Shown one piece after another: positions 21,656-33,600 of a stretch of DNA of 64,000 bases. The notes beneath the pieces were generated by a model. It was not told where the DNA came from and did no database searches. It saw only the letters and a program-made list of their open reading frames with translations. Numbering within the stretch: position 1 is the stretch's first letter; the number at the start of each line of letters is the position of its first letter. Where the stretch lies: NCBI RefSeq assembly GCF_965638725.1, contig NC_134955.1:13048316-13112315 (forward strand), given 5' to 3'. The translations under genes were made by a program, and so were the position numbers. The stretch is from Aptenodytes patagonicus. Taxonomy: Eukaryota; Chordata; Aves; Sphenisciformes; Spheniscidae.

Positions 21656-24600
21656 AAAATGGACAATAGGAGTTAAGAAGCATACCTTTATAAAAAAAAT
21701 ACCGAGAAATGAATCTAAACATTTATGATTCCTGAGTTCAGATTCAGCTCATTTTAATGCTTGCAAGTTTTGCTCTCACTTGCTGTTTAACTCATTTTTC
21801 AGCTTCTGCCCTTGAGCACTGACTTTTATAAATAAAAGCTTTCATTAACTCTCCTTCTGGGTCCAAGATATTTCTAATCCCTCATTCACACAGAGCTGTC
21901 CAGCTACAAATATGTGCTTATTTCTATGTATCTCACTTGTCAGTGACATTTTTCTATTCATTTTAATCAGTGCATTCCATCCTAACTTGTCTTCTGTGCA
22001 GGTGCTTATTCACCAGTTACATCCTCAAACTCTTTATCATGACTGATGAAAGTATGAGCTCATCAAAACACACATACCCCATTCCTTGCAAAGGACATAG
22101 GTTTATTTGGTTTAAATTAGAATTTGGATAGAATGACAACAAAATAAATGTTAGAGGTTTAATTTCTGACAGGTATTGCTTAGTTTACACAGTACTCAAG
22201 CATTTTTAATTGTACTCCAGCAAAACCTTACTTAGGAGAACTGAGGAGAAGTGGACTCTTTCAAAAATTCTTAACTCTGTTAAACCTTGCTTATATATGA
22301 ACATTGTATCCATATAGCTAAATTAATTTAGATGTGCTTTAGTTACATTAATGCCAACTTCTTGGAACAATGTCCATATACCATACTGATAGTATCTTTA
22401 AACAAATTTGTTGACGTTGGTAAAAAAAAAAAAAAAAGTAAAAAAATCACTAAGGCCATGTGTACTTCGGATTAGTTTACCAGATACTTCAGTGTAGTTG
22501 TACATTTGGTTTTGTTGTCTTGATTTCCTTCCCAAGCGATATAAATGAAGCTGAGAAAAGATCTTTCTCTAATATAACAAGAACGTCTGCACAACTTTGA
22601 GAATTACAATGGTGTAACTCCATTGGTTAACACTTACATCCCAGATAGAGGTTTCATAGGACTGTAAATCTTTTTTTAAGGCAAAGGCGGAATAAAAAAA
22701 TGCATCTGCCACACAATACAAATTCCTTTGTTGATTAAAAATGGATCTGCTAGTATAATTTTGTTCAAAACTTTTGAAAAGGCAATCTTACTCCAGCAGA
22801 CTCCTGGGTATTGCATGTATGTACTGCTATACTACAGACCTCTTGTCGTTACCTCAGAATGAGGTATCAAACTCTTCTTTGCCAGCTTCTTTCCACATCT
22901 GTGCTCCAAGAGCAAGGCCTCTGGCTACCCTCCTTTCTGAACTGGTTCAAGCAAGGTACTTTCTCTTTCATTGGGATTACTGTTGTATTTGGGAAGTTGC
23001 TGTCACCTCTGCATGCAACACCCAGCACCCATGCTGAGAGACAACTCAGCACCATCACTGAGCTGTGACAGACTCAAAACCAACCAGACGATATGCTGAG
23101 AGCTCATAAACTGCAGGCTTTGTCCACCCAATCCTAACCAGGCCAGGGAGGAAGAATCAGGAAAAAAGCACCTATGCAAAGTCCTTTTCAAGAAACATAC
23201 GGAATGACGTGACCAATCATGCCATCTCTGCACATGTTTCTGCTGGAACAGCGTTCAGGCTCTGTGATGGCTTACGAGGGGGCACGGGCAATAGCAGGCA
23301 CTCTGAACCTGGTAGGTTGTCCAGCTAAATGTTACAGCTGGGCCCTCCATCACTTTCCTGGGAATGGTCTCAGGCAGGAAGGTCAGCTCTGGTGTCATCT
23401 GCCTTTCAGGTTGTTATCACTTCTTTTTGCAAGCTACTGTCTCTCTGGGATGCCAGCAAAGTAGCTCCCTGTTCTGTGTAAAGCAAAATCAGCTGCTTTA
23501 TTCTAAAGTTTAAACTGTTAGTTGGAACAGAGTAATTTCTTGCCATATTTATACATAATAAAAATGTTAAAACAATGCAGTTTTCTTTGTGGTGGTCAGA
23601 AAGAAGACAGTAATAGGGGAAAGCAGGAGAAAAGGGTTCTAAATCTGTACTTCTCCTCAAGAAATTATATGTATAATTTATTTATTAATGCTCCTGGTTT
23701 TGATAATTTTCAGCTAGAAGCTCTCAGGAGTAGGATCGCTCAATCTCTCTTCCTCCTTCCTCTTGCTGACAATTAGCATGACTCGGTCTACAAAGCATCT
23801 GTGTCAATGACTCAGCCATGTGAGACGTGCTCTATCAGTCCATCTAGGCGTGACTTAAAAAAGAAGCAAATACAAGTTTTTGTGCTGTGGGAAGACAGCT
23901 CTTTCAATTTGATAAAAATAAAACATTCCATCCAACCACCCACAGAAGGAAGTGACTTCATATAGCTGACCACTTAGCTGCCGCCCTAGTAATTGTCAAT
24001 ATATTTTGTTTCTTTCCAGCAGGTCAAAAAAGAATTTTTCCTTTTGGTTCACATATAATTTGAAAGAACTCATATTCTGAGTTTAAGGTATATTTTCCAA
24101 AAAACAATTCATATAAAGCTTGTGGGTTCTTGCCTCATTCAGTCTATAGCCTCTAAGTACAGAGAGTGCTGCTCCCACTGGTAAAGCCACTGAGCAAACT
24201 CAGAGACCAGAGCACTTCTATCATTCTTTCTTTGCTGAACAAAGTATTGTGCAGCATATGTTTCATATCAGGAGGGGCTTAGAAAGAAGCTCCAAAGACA
24301 GAGGAGATTTTATGTTGTTTATGAAGTTATACATTATGTATAGGGGATACTTTATACATGAGGAGAGTAAATCCATTTTCAGTCCACAGCTATCGTTCTC
24401 AGTACACTGTGGAGTGAAGCTGTTTCCGGCAGTGCTGATCTCAACCATGTGTCAAAAGTTTCCTTGATCACTCACTGAGTTCCAGTTACCAAAACTCTTT
24501 CTCCTCTGAACACATAAGGGATGTGGCTTATGGTGGTATTTTTCATTCTTTGCTTTCTTTCCAGTAAATGAATCTAATTTAATGTTTTAAATAGAGGTTC

Positions 24601-26528
24601 TGAGTTATTTTATTTACAGAGTGAATCCTAAGGAACATTCCCCAGACATGTCCCTTTTTTTTCCTGAGTGAATGCAGAGGTTCTGCTGATATTTGTTAGG
24701 TGTGGACGTCTTTGGAGGTGACTATTTAAATTGTCAACAGATACTAAACACCACTGATAGTTTCAAAGTTTAGTAAAATAGCCAACACATTCACAACAGC
24801 AGTATCCCCCCTGAGGGGAACCAAGAACAGCACAGAACAGTCTAAAAGTCTATCACTTACGCAGTATATTTCAACTTCAAAGTGATCTAGTTAATGAATC
24901 CTTAAATGTCACTCTGGCAGCAATTCAGCAAGCTGGATGTCCATAACACTGAGTTGATTAGAGTTATCTATCTTCTCTATTTTTAATGAGACATATACTA
25001 ACACTGGGAGCTTACTGCAGAATCAGTGTCCTGAGAACCATCTGCAGGCCATACGCTTGTACTAAACAGAAGGGGAAACATGGGGCAAATTTGTATTGCT
25101 GTAATTGTTTTATGTCTTACAGTAGTGTCTTGGACAGTGGGAACTGTAGAGAATTTAGAAAGAGTCAGATATTAGCCTAACCTGTGTTGTCAGGTTACCT
25201 GCATTTGGGTAACACAGAGGGGCAACACAATACAAAGCAGGTTAATTAGAAGTCAGACATCCACTGGAGCAGGCTCTGCCTGACTCCTTGGCTCCGAGTG
25301 ATTACTGAACAACAAACATGCCAAACCAGGATTCATGCCCCACCGTACAAACCACTACACTAAAATAAGAGATAGCCCTTGCAGCATTTAGAATCTACTC
25401 TACAGCTTTTAAATTGTTGTATGTATTTTATTTACATCTTTCAGTATGTGCTGCTTCTCCTGTTTCAGGATGACGTGGTAAACATTTTTCTGCATAATAA
25501 TCTGATTTACAATTTCACTTCCAACATTCTTCAGTTTAGTATCTATTTGATGTTTTGTCTTAAGTTATCCAGACAAGAAAGAAGTCCCAGTGTTTGAATC
25601 ATTTTACCTGGAGTACCAGAAGCAATGGGATAATCAAAGAAAGATGACACAGGATATGCATTTACAATAGGGGAAAAAATGCTATCATCTGCTACGGTGT
25701 CAGCAATTCCCATCTTGCTAGTATGTACAATTTTCTAGTGAAAGTGTTTGAAAAAACAAAGGATTCTGTCATCTGGCACCAATGCCCAGAGCAACAAGTT
25801 CATAGACCTGACTGGCTCCTCAGGGCACTAGCATTTCTGAAATATAAATTAAAAATACTAAAATAGTAAATTACATGATTTAATGAAATAATTTAAAATA
25901 ATTTGATTCTAAAGGTAAGAAGTTCTGAGTAAATTAAAGCTTCATGTGGAATCTGCTCCTGAGTTAAAGCTTTATTTGGAATCTGATCACAATTTATAGT
26001 TTGGATTATTTCCTCCTCCTGGATTTGGCAGGGGTTGTGCTTGTGTAATAGCATATTAGACTATTTGGATCTTAAATGAATCAGCAATTTCCTGTAGACA
26101 CACTGTAACACAAGTGGTTTTGTACAGTGTAGCAATAAAGCAATGCTTTTAAGAGGTCCGCTGTGTGCTGAACTGCATCTTCCTCACTGCTTTATAAATA
26201 TGATCTCAGGAAATACAATCTGTAAAATTCTACTGCTATAAAATTGCTTATCTGTTTTATCCTGTACAAGCAATTTTAAAGGATATGTTTAGTCATGGTA
26301 TAAAGTTAGTTGCAGCCAGGGTATTCAGATAAATAAGACTTAAGTTAAATCTTAGAACGGTGTCCCACTCTCTCATGAGAGCTTCCTTTCTAGAAAAAGA
26401 CCCTGAAGAAGGGCTATGGATTTATAAGTAGATACAGCTGGAAAAGGGGAGAGAGGGTGACACACTATCTCCCTCAGCCAACAAGTCTGCCCAGAAGCTT
26501 ATGCAATGTGTGTTGTCTGCACAGTTTC

Positions 26529-26550
26529 AGTGTTCTCTTTGGAGAACACT
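26529..26550. repeat. Inverted repeat with TGTTCT and AGAACA half-sites
   Basis: Nine-base arms AGTGTTCTC and GAGAACACT are separated by four bases. TGTTCT and AGAACA are steroid-receptor half-site sequences but are spaced by six bases rather than the canonical three. The site lies about 1 kb upstream of the TMEM41B ATG. Receptor binding is speculative. Confidence 0.5.
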
Positions 26551-27216
26551 TACTGTAACACTTCTCGCTGGCCGGGAGAGCTGAAAGGTTACGAGACGTC
26601 CTATTGCCAAAAGATTTCATGAGGAAATAGGTGCTTCAAGGTCAGATTCGGCTTGAATGCCAAGGAATCTGTGAACATTGGGACACGACGCTGTAGCTTT
26701 TCTGAGGGATTTCAAACCTTCTTACTGACAGGAAGAGACGTGAAGAAAATCCTGAGACAGCAAGAGGAGTTTTCTTTCTTCCCGAGAAAGAGCAATCCGG
26801 CTCATTTGAAACAGCGCACTGAAGTTTTCTTCTCGAGGAAGAAACCGGCTCGAAAACCTAAAAACCTAACTGTAAAAATCAAACAAGGTTTCCCCTTTTC
26901 CTCAAGGAGCCCACTACTGTTCCAGCGACACGGTGAGCGCCGCGCCGCCCCGCCCTAGAGCCGCCCGGGCACCGCCGGCGAGCGAAGGCCAACCGCCCGC
27001 CGAGGGGCTCTCGCCGCCCTCCCTCTGAGGGAAGCTCCCACCCCCGCTCACAGATGTAAAGCCGCTCCCACGCCTCACGCCGTTACCGAGGTAAAACAAG
27101 CCCGCAGACGGCTTTTATCCTGCTTCCCGCAGGCGCGATCGGCCTTTATTTCCAGCCGGGGCAGAGGAGACCGGGCTGGGGCGCCGCAACCCCGCCGCGC
27201 TGAGGGGGCACCCCGC

Positions 27217-27364
27217 ACCGTATTTACACCTATTGAGCGCACGACCCATTACCGTATATACCCATATGGACGTTCCCAGAAAGGAGGCATTACCGTATTT
27301 ACCGTCACTAACCCACCGCCGCATTTCACGACGTGAAGCCTAACACGTGCTCCCGTATATCACG
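27217..27364 (+). promoter_or_regulatory. Four copies of an ACCGTATWTAC-like motif upstream of TMEM41B
   Basis: ACCGTATTTAC begins at 27217, ACCGTATATAC at 27251, ACCGTATTTACCGTCAC at 27292, and the shorter variant CCCGTATATCACG at 27352. All are on the same strand within 150 bases and 220-360 bases upstream of the start codon. The reverse complement GTAAATACGGT contains a forkhead-like GTAAATA. I do not recognise a factor for the whole 11-mer. Confidence 0.5.
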
Positions 27365-27414
27365 GCGCAGAAGCGCAAGACCGTAACGCCCCTCATAAAA
27401 GCGGCATGCGGAGC

Positions 27415-27426
27415 AGCGCATGCGCT
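27415..27426. promoter_or_regulatory. NRF1 consensus palindrome in TMEM41B promoter
   Basis: The perfect palindrome AGCGCATGCGCT contains GCGCATGCGC, the established NRF1 recognition core. It lies about 155 bases upstream of the TMEM41B ATG within the CpG island. NRF1 control of the gene is inferred. Confidence 0.65.
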
Positions 27427-27580
27427 GTGCGGCGACGGGGGCGGGAGCGCGATCGCGACCGCGACCCGGTGGAGTAAGGAGGAGCGGGTGGTCCCGCCTC
27501 CTTCCCGCGGCTCTCGGTGCCGGCGAGGCCTGCCCTGGCGCTGATTCTCCGGCCGGCGGGCCCCGGTGTATCGCGGAGCC

Positions 27581-27662
27581 ATGGCGCAGCGGAGGGCGGC
27601 GGAGCGCGGGCCTTGCCAAGCGGCGGCGGAGAGCGCCAGGCACCAGCGGCAGCTTCTAGAAG
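27581..27662 (+). CDS. TMEM41B: TMEM41B coding exon 1
   Basis: The exon encodes MAQRRAAERGPCQAAAESAR followed by HQRQLLE and ends in phase 1 before GTGCCG. The ATG has G at +4 and a purine at -3. This N-terminal segment is poorly conserved, so the call rests on phase with exon 2, the start context and its position in the CpG island. It is the least certain exon. Confidence 0.8.
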
Positions 27663-30600
27663 GTGCCGGGGGTTGGGGCGGCGGGAGCGCGCGACCTCGT
27701 CCTGCCAACGGTCAGCCGCCCGCCCAACCGCCCGCGCGGGCCGGGGACGTTGCCCGCTGCTGCCTCTCGGCGCAGCGGGGCAACGTCCCCGGCCCGCGCG
27801 GGCGGTTGGGCGGGAGAACGGCAGCACGGCCATCTCGGGGGGGGGCGAGAGGGCGGCGGGCGAGGCGGGCTCCCGTCGCGGGGCCTGTCAGCCGCTACCC
27901 GCGGCAGGGCCGGGAACCGAAATGAGGCAGTGAGGAAACACGCGTGGCTTCGCGTGTGTGTTACTCTAGTACCGGAACGACCGTAGTACAGAAAGTGGCA
28001 GAAAGCGCAGCTCGGTGTATTTTCCTTTTTCGTCCTCTAAGTTGTTCTTTTGTCTTATTTTCTTTTCTCTCTGGAGAAGTTGTTACTAAAATAACCACCG
28101 GTGAGGTATTCATGGTTGTAACTGCTACATGGGTGCTTCTTTCTGCCCCTTCGGCCTTAGCAGAGTCAGTGCACGCCCGTGGGATCACGCTGACCTCAAA
28201 GTGAAAAACGTTAAAGCGAGTAAAATTGCCAGCTCGTCCAGCCGGCTCTGTTTCATCTGTGGGTTTCGTCATCCTTTCGCTGTGTTTCACAACAGTGAGG
28301 TGGCAGTGTGACCCGCTTGAATGTTGAGCATTGGCACTGTAGTCATGCCACCGGCATCTACGAATGAAAATACAGCCTTGGCATTTTTTGTATTCTTCAG
28401 GTGACCAAGACTGACGCTTCCTGCAAAGTTGTGCTAGCCTAGCAGTGCCTGAGGACAGAGTGTTTTAAAGTGTATTGCATATATACGGTTATATTGGTAA
28501 AAATCTAAAGTATAGAAGAGGCCTAAAATGTAATTGTATCACTTATTGTACTTCCATTACTTCCTTTACACAAGAATTTAAAGGCTAATAAAAACTTCTA
28601 TAGACATATCCAAGAGAAGTCTCTTTTATGAAATATGTGTAATTCCCAAGTCTGAGAACTGTGATCTTTATATCCCAGGCTGGTGCGTGTGTGTGTTTAC
28701 ATGTTTTCTCCTGATAAGTGTGTCTCACCTGCTTGGCTAGTGGCTGTGCCTGGTGTTCTTTCTTCGGAGGAAAAAATATAAAAATCTGTTAATGAGCCTG
28801 TTTCAAAGTTGCATTGTACATACTGAAGGTTTAACTTCAAGTTAAATCTCCAGTTAACTAGACTGGCAGATGATTTCTGGCAAAAAGGCTTACTTTGTTT
28901 TGCTCTATTTTTCTCTTTACAAACTTATTTATTAATTGAGGCTTAAATTATTAAGGATCATAGAAGTTGACTTCTGTGAGATGTTTGCCAGTGTAAGAAC
29001 TTCAGATTTGTTTGAAAGCTTTCAGGGAATGTGAGCAGTATGTTTATGTTATTGAAAACGTTGGTGGGAAGATTATGTCCACAGAGAGCTCACCTTAACA
29101 TTTCCTTGAAGTATATGTTTGAAATCTGTTGTAAGATGTGAGGGTTTTTTTTTTGTTGTTGTCGTTTTGTTTTTAACTTCATTTGTTTTTGTTTAACCTC
29201 AGGGAAAGCTCAGGCAGAAGGTGGATCAGCTCGGACATCACTTCTTATTTTAGTGTCTGTCTTCTTATCAGCTGCTTTCCTTATGTTCCTGGTGTATAAA
29301 AATTTTCCACAACTTAGTGAGTAAGTATGTCAGGAGAGATTAATTTATTTGCTTTTCATTCAGCATCAAATTGTAGAGGAGCCTACATGGGGTTAAGTGA
29401 TTTTTAAACTGACATGAGTTAATAATAGATATAACGTTACATTTTTAAAAGGGAATTTGAGTGTATAACCTAGAATGTCAGGATACAAAGCTGAATATTG
29501 AAATACTAACCGGTAGGATCTGTGTAAACAGAGTTGTACTTAACCTAGGGTTTCTGTTGGACAGTTGAGATACCATGTTTTGTAAAGGTACCCCCTGTCA
29601 CATTAGCAATGGTAACTCACTATGTTCTTAACCTTCTTCAGTTGAGAGCCAAAACATGCTTGGTTAGGGCTAGGTCTATTTTAAAATTCCTTGTGCACTG
29701 GTGTAACTGCAGGCTGTCATCGAAAGGGGACATCCTTCTTCCTTCATAGCTAAGCTCTTTTTTCCTTTTTGTTGCATCTAGTAGTCATGTTGGGAAGGCA
29801 GATAGTTTGACAAGATGGAAGCCTGCTGGTCTGACAATTTTCTTTTTTTCTTTTAGTAGTTAATTTTCTGTCTGATTAACTTGCTCAACAAGTTCAGTTT
29901 GCAACAGTCCAATCACTAAGTCTGATACAGAGGAAGAGAGGACACTCAACTGTGCTGCCCAGGGTTGCACCAGATTAAGGTGTGACATGAGATTTTGCTC
30001 TTAAAGCTTTGTTTGTTTGTGAGGTGAAGCTCTGTTGCTCTTGCTGCACTTCAAATGTCATGACCCTAGTGTTGAGGCAGCTACAGTTGTTTTGACTGAA
30101 ATGTTGACTGCTGTTCAGTTGCCAAGGTTTGGTTTGAGTAATTATTTCTTTTTGATCAGTACTCGGTAAGAAAAAAAAACCAAAACTCTAGAAATTAAGC
30201 TGATTGTTGTAACAAATAAAAAAATACGGTTTGCAAAGATCTAAAATGGAGGATTTTCTAATACAAACCAAGCTGTAAATATTAAGTGTTCATCTGAGAA
30301 CATTATCACAACAATAATCATGTGGTTTGTTTGCTGAGGTTGTAGTTCAGTGGTGTAGTGTATCTAATTATATATTTGGTAAGTAATGTTACTATACTGT
30401 TGGATTATATTTACCACCATTCCTGCTTTTTTTTTTTCCAGAGAAGAAAGAGAATGTATAAAGGTTCCTAGAGATATGGATGATGCAAAGGCCTTGGGAA
30501 AAGTCCTGTCCAAATATAAGGACACATTTTATGTTCAAGTATTAGTGGCTTATTTTGCCACATATGTTTTGTATCCTTTTTCTGTTATAAATGGCAGTTT

Positions 30601-33600
30601 TGGTATAGTCATATTTCTCTGAAAAAGAAATGAAAAATATAAACTTAGAAATTCTTGATCATGGGAGAAGAAGGGCTAACATACCTAGGTGAGTTTATAA
30701 ATAGACACACATGTTCCAAAATCTTTGAACTTACAAACGTTTCTTATGTGTTCCAGTATGCTTTCTGGACTGCAAGAAGGGATTAAGTAGAAGAAAATTG
30801 ATGCATGCATGTATAGTAGTAAATGCTGTTGGGGATTTGCATGCAGCTTCACCTTGACTGTGTCTGTTATGGACAATATTATTAGCTTTGATATTAGACT
30901 TGGTCTCATTTTGGTGTTATGCTAACTTTTTAAATTGCAAACTGAATTGCCAGCTAGAAATTACCGTTGATTCTAAAGGAAAACTGAGCCTGCTGCACTG
31001 CTCTTCCATGAGACATTCAGAAGTGCCATATAAGGGTAATTTACAGAACATTTTACAGCATTTCTCAAGGAAAGGGTTTTGCGCCTTCTTTCATGTCTGC
31101 AGTGCCCACGTTCAAAACCAAATCTTTATTTCCTTTTAGAGCGTGCTAAATTTCTGAAGTACTTTCTGCCTAGGGAGACACAAAGGCTACCTGTGTTCTG
31201 TGTTAACTTGTTTTTCCTGAGTGCTGAATATATTAATTAATCATTAAACATACTCTTAACTGGAACACTTAACTAAAGGTTAATAACTTTTAAAAGCTGT
31301 ATAAGAGGTCTGTTTCATAGTTTAATGCAGGAGGCTTTCGTAACTCGGAGAAATACCAGCGCTGAATGTGCCATTAGTAATTATCCTCTAGCTCATTCTT
31401 TTTAAGTGTAGTTCACAAATAATAGATTTATGAAGAAAATTAAAATGTTAGTTTATATATGAACAAGAAGTAGAACAGAATTAGCTGTTTATTGAACTAC
31501 TATAGCAGCTGATGTGATGACATTCACTGTCTCAGCAGTAGACTGTGATCAGTTGACAAGCATGTTACAGTTATCTCAGAACCTTGACACTTGCTTAGAA
31601 AAAGCTGTACTGGTATAATGGACTTAAAATAAAGGAAGATTATTTGGCTTTTTGATATTCCAGTCAGTTCAACTCAGATAAAATAGTGTGCAAAATTTTT
31701 TTGCTTTGTAAGATTTCTATCCAAGGTGGGCAATGCATCATAGTTTCAAGTATGCCTAGCAAACCTTAAGCTCAACAGCCTGTTTGCTTATGCTGCAGAA
31801 ACTTCATTTTTGCCTTTTTGAAAAGTTCTGACGGAAATTAGTGATCATGTATCCTAGTTATCTAGTGATTGCACCATGCCTATTTGTAAGGAAATAGTAG
31901 TTGCCTTGGTACATGTCAGTCTTCCATGAAACTCGTAGTTATGGGCTCAGACAGTTCTGTGAACTTTTCAGAGAGAATGACTGAAATCTGTGGATCCCTA
32001 GTCAACAATGTAAAATCAGAAGTATGTGTTTCCTGTAATGTCACAATAAATACCCAGTGTCAATTGTAGCACAGATAAAGAGAAAAATGTAGTACAGCTT
32101 TTGTTTAGTGACTTATTCTTGTGTGTGTAATGATGAATCTACCCTTTGTTTCTCTGTGCTTGGGCTTCTTGTGCTACTCTGCAAATGTATTTTGAAGTAA
32201 AGATCTTTAGAGGTTATGTGTATTTGTATTTATGGTTTTTCAAATTCTAATATGTATCCTGACTGCTTATAAAATTAAGAATTGGGTAGCGCTTTAAATT
32301 TTTTTTTTTCCTTAACTAAGATGCATCCAGCTTGCAAACATTTGCTATCCCTGGGTCTATATTTCTCAGTATCCTGTCAGGGTTTCTTTATCCTTTTCCG
32401 CTGGCCTTATTTCTTGTTTGTCTGGTAAGTATGGAAAGTAGTTTGTGATGGCATATATTTTTATCCATTTGGAATACAACCATCTAAACACCTTACTGTT
32501 TGAAATTATCAGCGTCTGAGTGAAATAGGGGTATGAATGAGTTCTCATTCAGCTCTGTTGTGAGAATGGTGTTACCCACAAAATTCACCGTAGTGTTGGA
32601 TGATGATCCAAAAGACTAAACTGTTTCTCCAGGTTTTCCTACTGGAGGCAGCTGGGTGTGAATCAGCCAGAGTTTCCTTTACTTCAAATTTGTCTAGCAT
32701 CTACCAGAACCTGATTGTAATTTCAGAACACAATTACTGCATTTTTATTATCGCACTGCAAAACACATCTGTTTTTAAATGGCTTAAATACCCAAGAAAC
32801 TTCATTTCAGATATTAAATGTATGTTGTTGTCAAGCTTCAAAAAATGTCATTTACAAAAGATGCAGTCATAATGAGCCTTAGTACTTAAGAATGAGATAA
32901 TTGAGTAGGTATGGAGGACCCAGTTGATGAATTTTCAAGTTTGAATCTCTTTAATGCCATTGTGCCCCTTATTTGCAAAGCTTTCACTGTTCAAAATCTT
33001 AAAATAAAACTGCAGAAGCACTTGGTATTAACTGATAAGTAATCAACATTGTCTACTTCGAATGTTAAGATTGATCTAAATGCCTTGGAAATAAAGGAAC
33101 TGTCTTAGGTCAACAGCATTCTTAGGGTATGTGTGCATACTGCTGAAGGAGAGCCCTTCAGCCTCAATGGAGGGCTGCGTAGAAGCAGGCTCTATCCAGC
33201 CAGTGTAGTTAATAGGGATATAATGCTAAGATTAATTAGTTTCTGCTCTTTTTTTTTTTTTGTCCCCCCCCAGTGCTCAGGACTTGGAGCTTCCTTCTGC
33301 TATATGCTTTCATACCTAGTAGGACGTCCTGTTGTATACAGATACTTAACAGAAAAAGCGGTAAAATGGTCAGAACAGGTAAAGTTTCTAGAGATGCTGA
33401 AATTTATGATAGAAAATGTATAGTGGAATAGCATGGAAAACTAGGGGGTCTCGTGCTCATGTATCTAGTTACAAAGAAAGGATTCTGACTCCTTTCTGAC
33501 ACTGTGTAGTTACTTTCTCTGGGTGAAAACCTGTAGCTGTATGCCTGATTGCAATCCTTAATTTGAAGATGTTATTGTGGTTAGAGCATTGAAACTTTCT

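Larger units (their letters stand above)
26930..27935. promoter_or_regulatory. TMEM41B: CpG-island promoter of TMEM41B
   Basis: This is a block of about 1 kb, high in G+C and CpG, spanning the TMEM41B start. Within it are four copies of an ACCGTATWTAC-like motif (27217-27364), a CACGTG E-box (27344-27349), a TTCACG-A-CGTGAA palindrome (27325-27337) and a consensus NRF1 palindrome (27415-27426). No TATA box at a convincing distance was seen. Long overlapping open frames on both strands in this block are GC artefacts. Confidence 0.85.

Noticed and set aside
27393-27986. Several 79-146 codon frames on both strands around TMEM41B exon 1
   Set aside because: They are low-complexity Arg/Pro/Ala/Gly translations of the CpG island, cross the hairpin, and share no similarity with known proteins.
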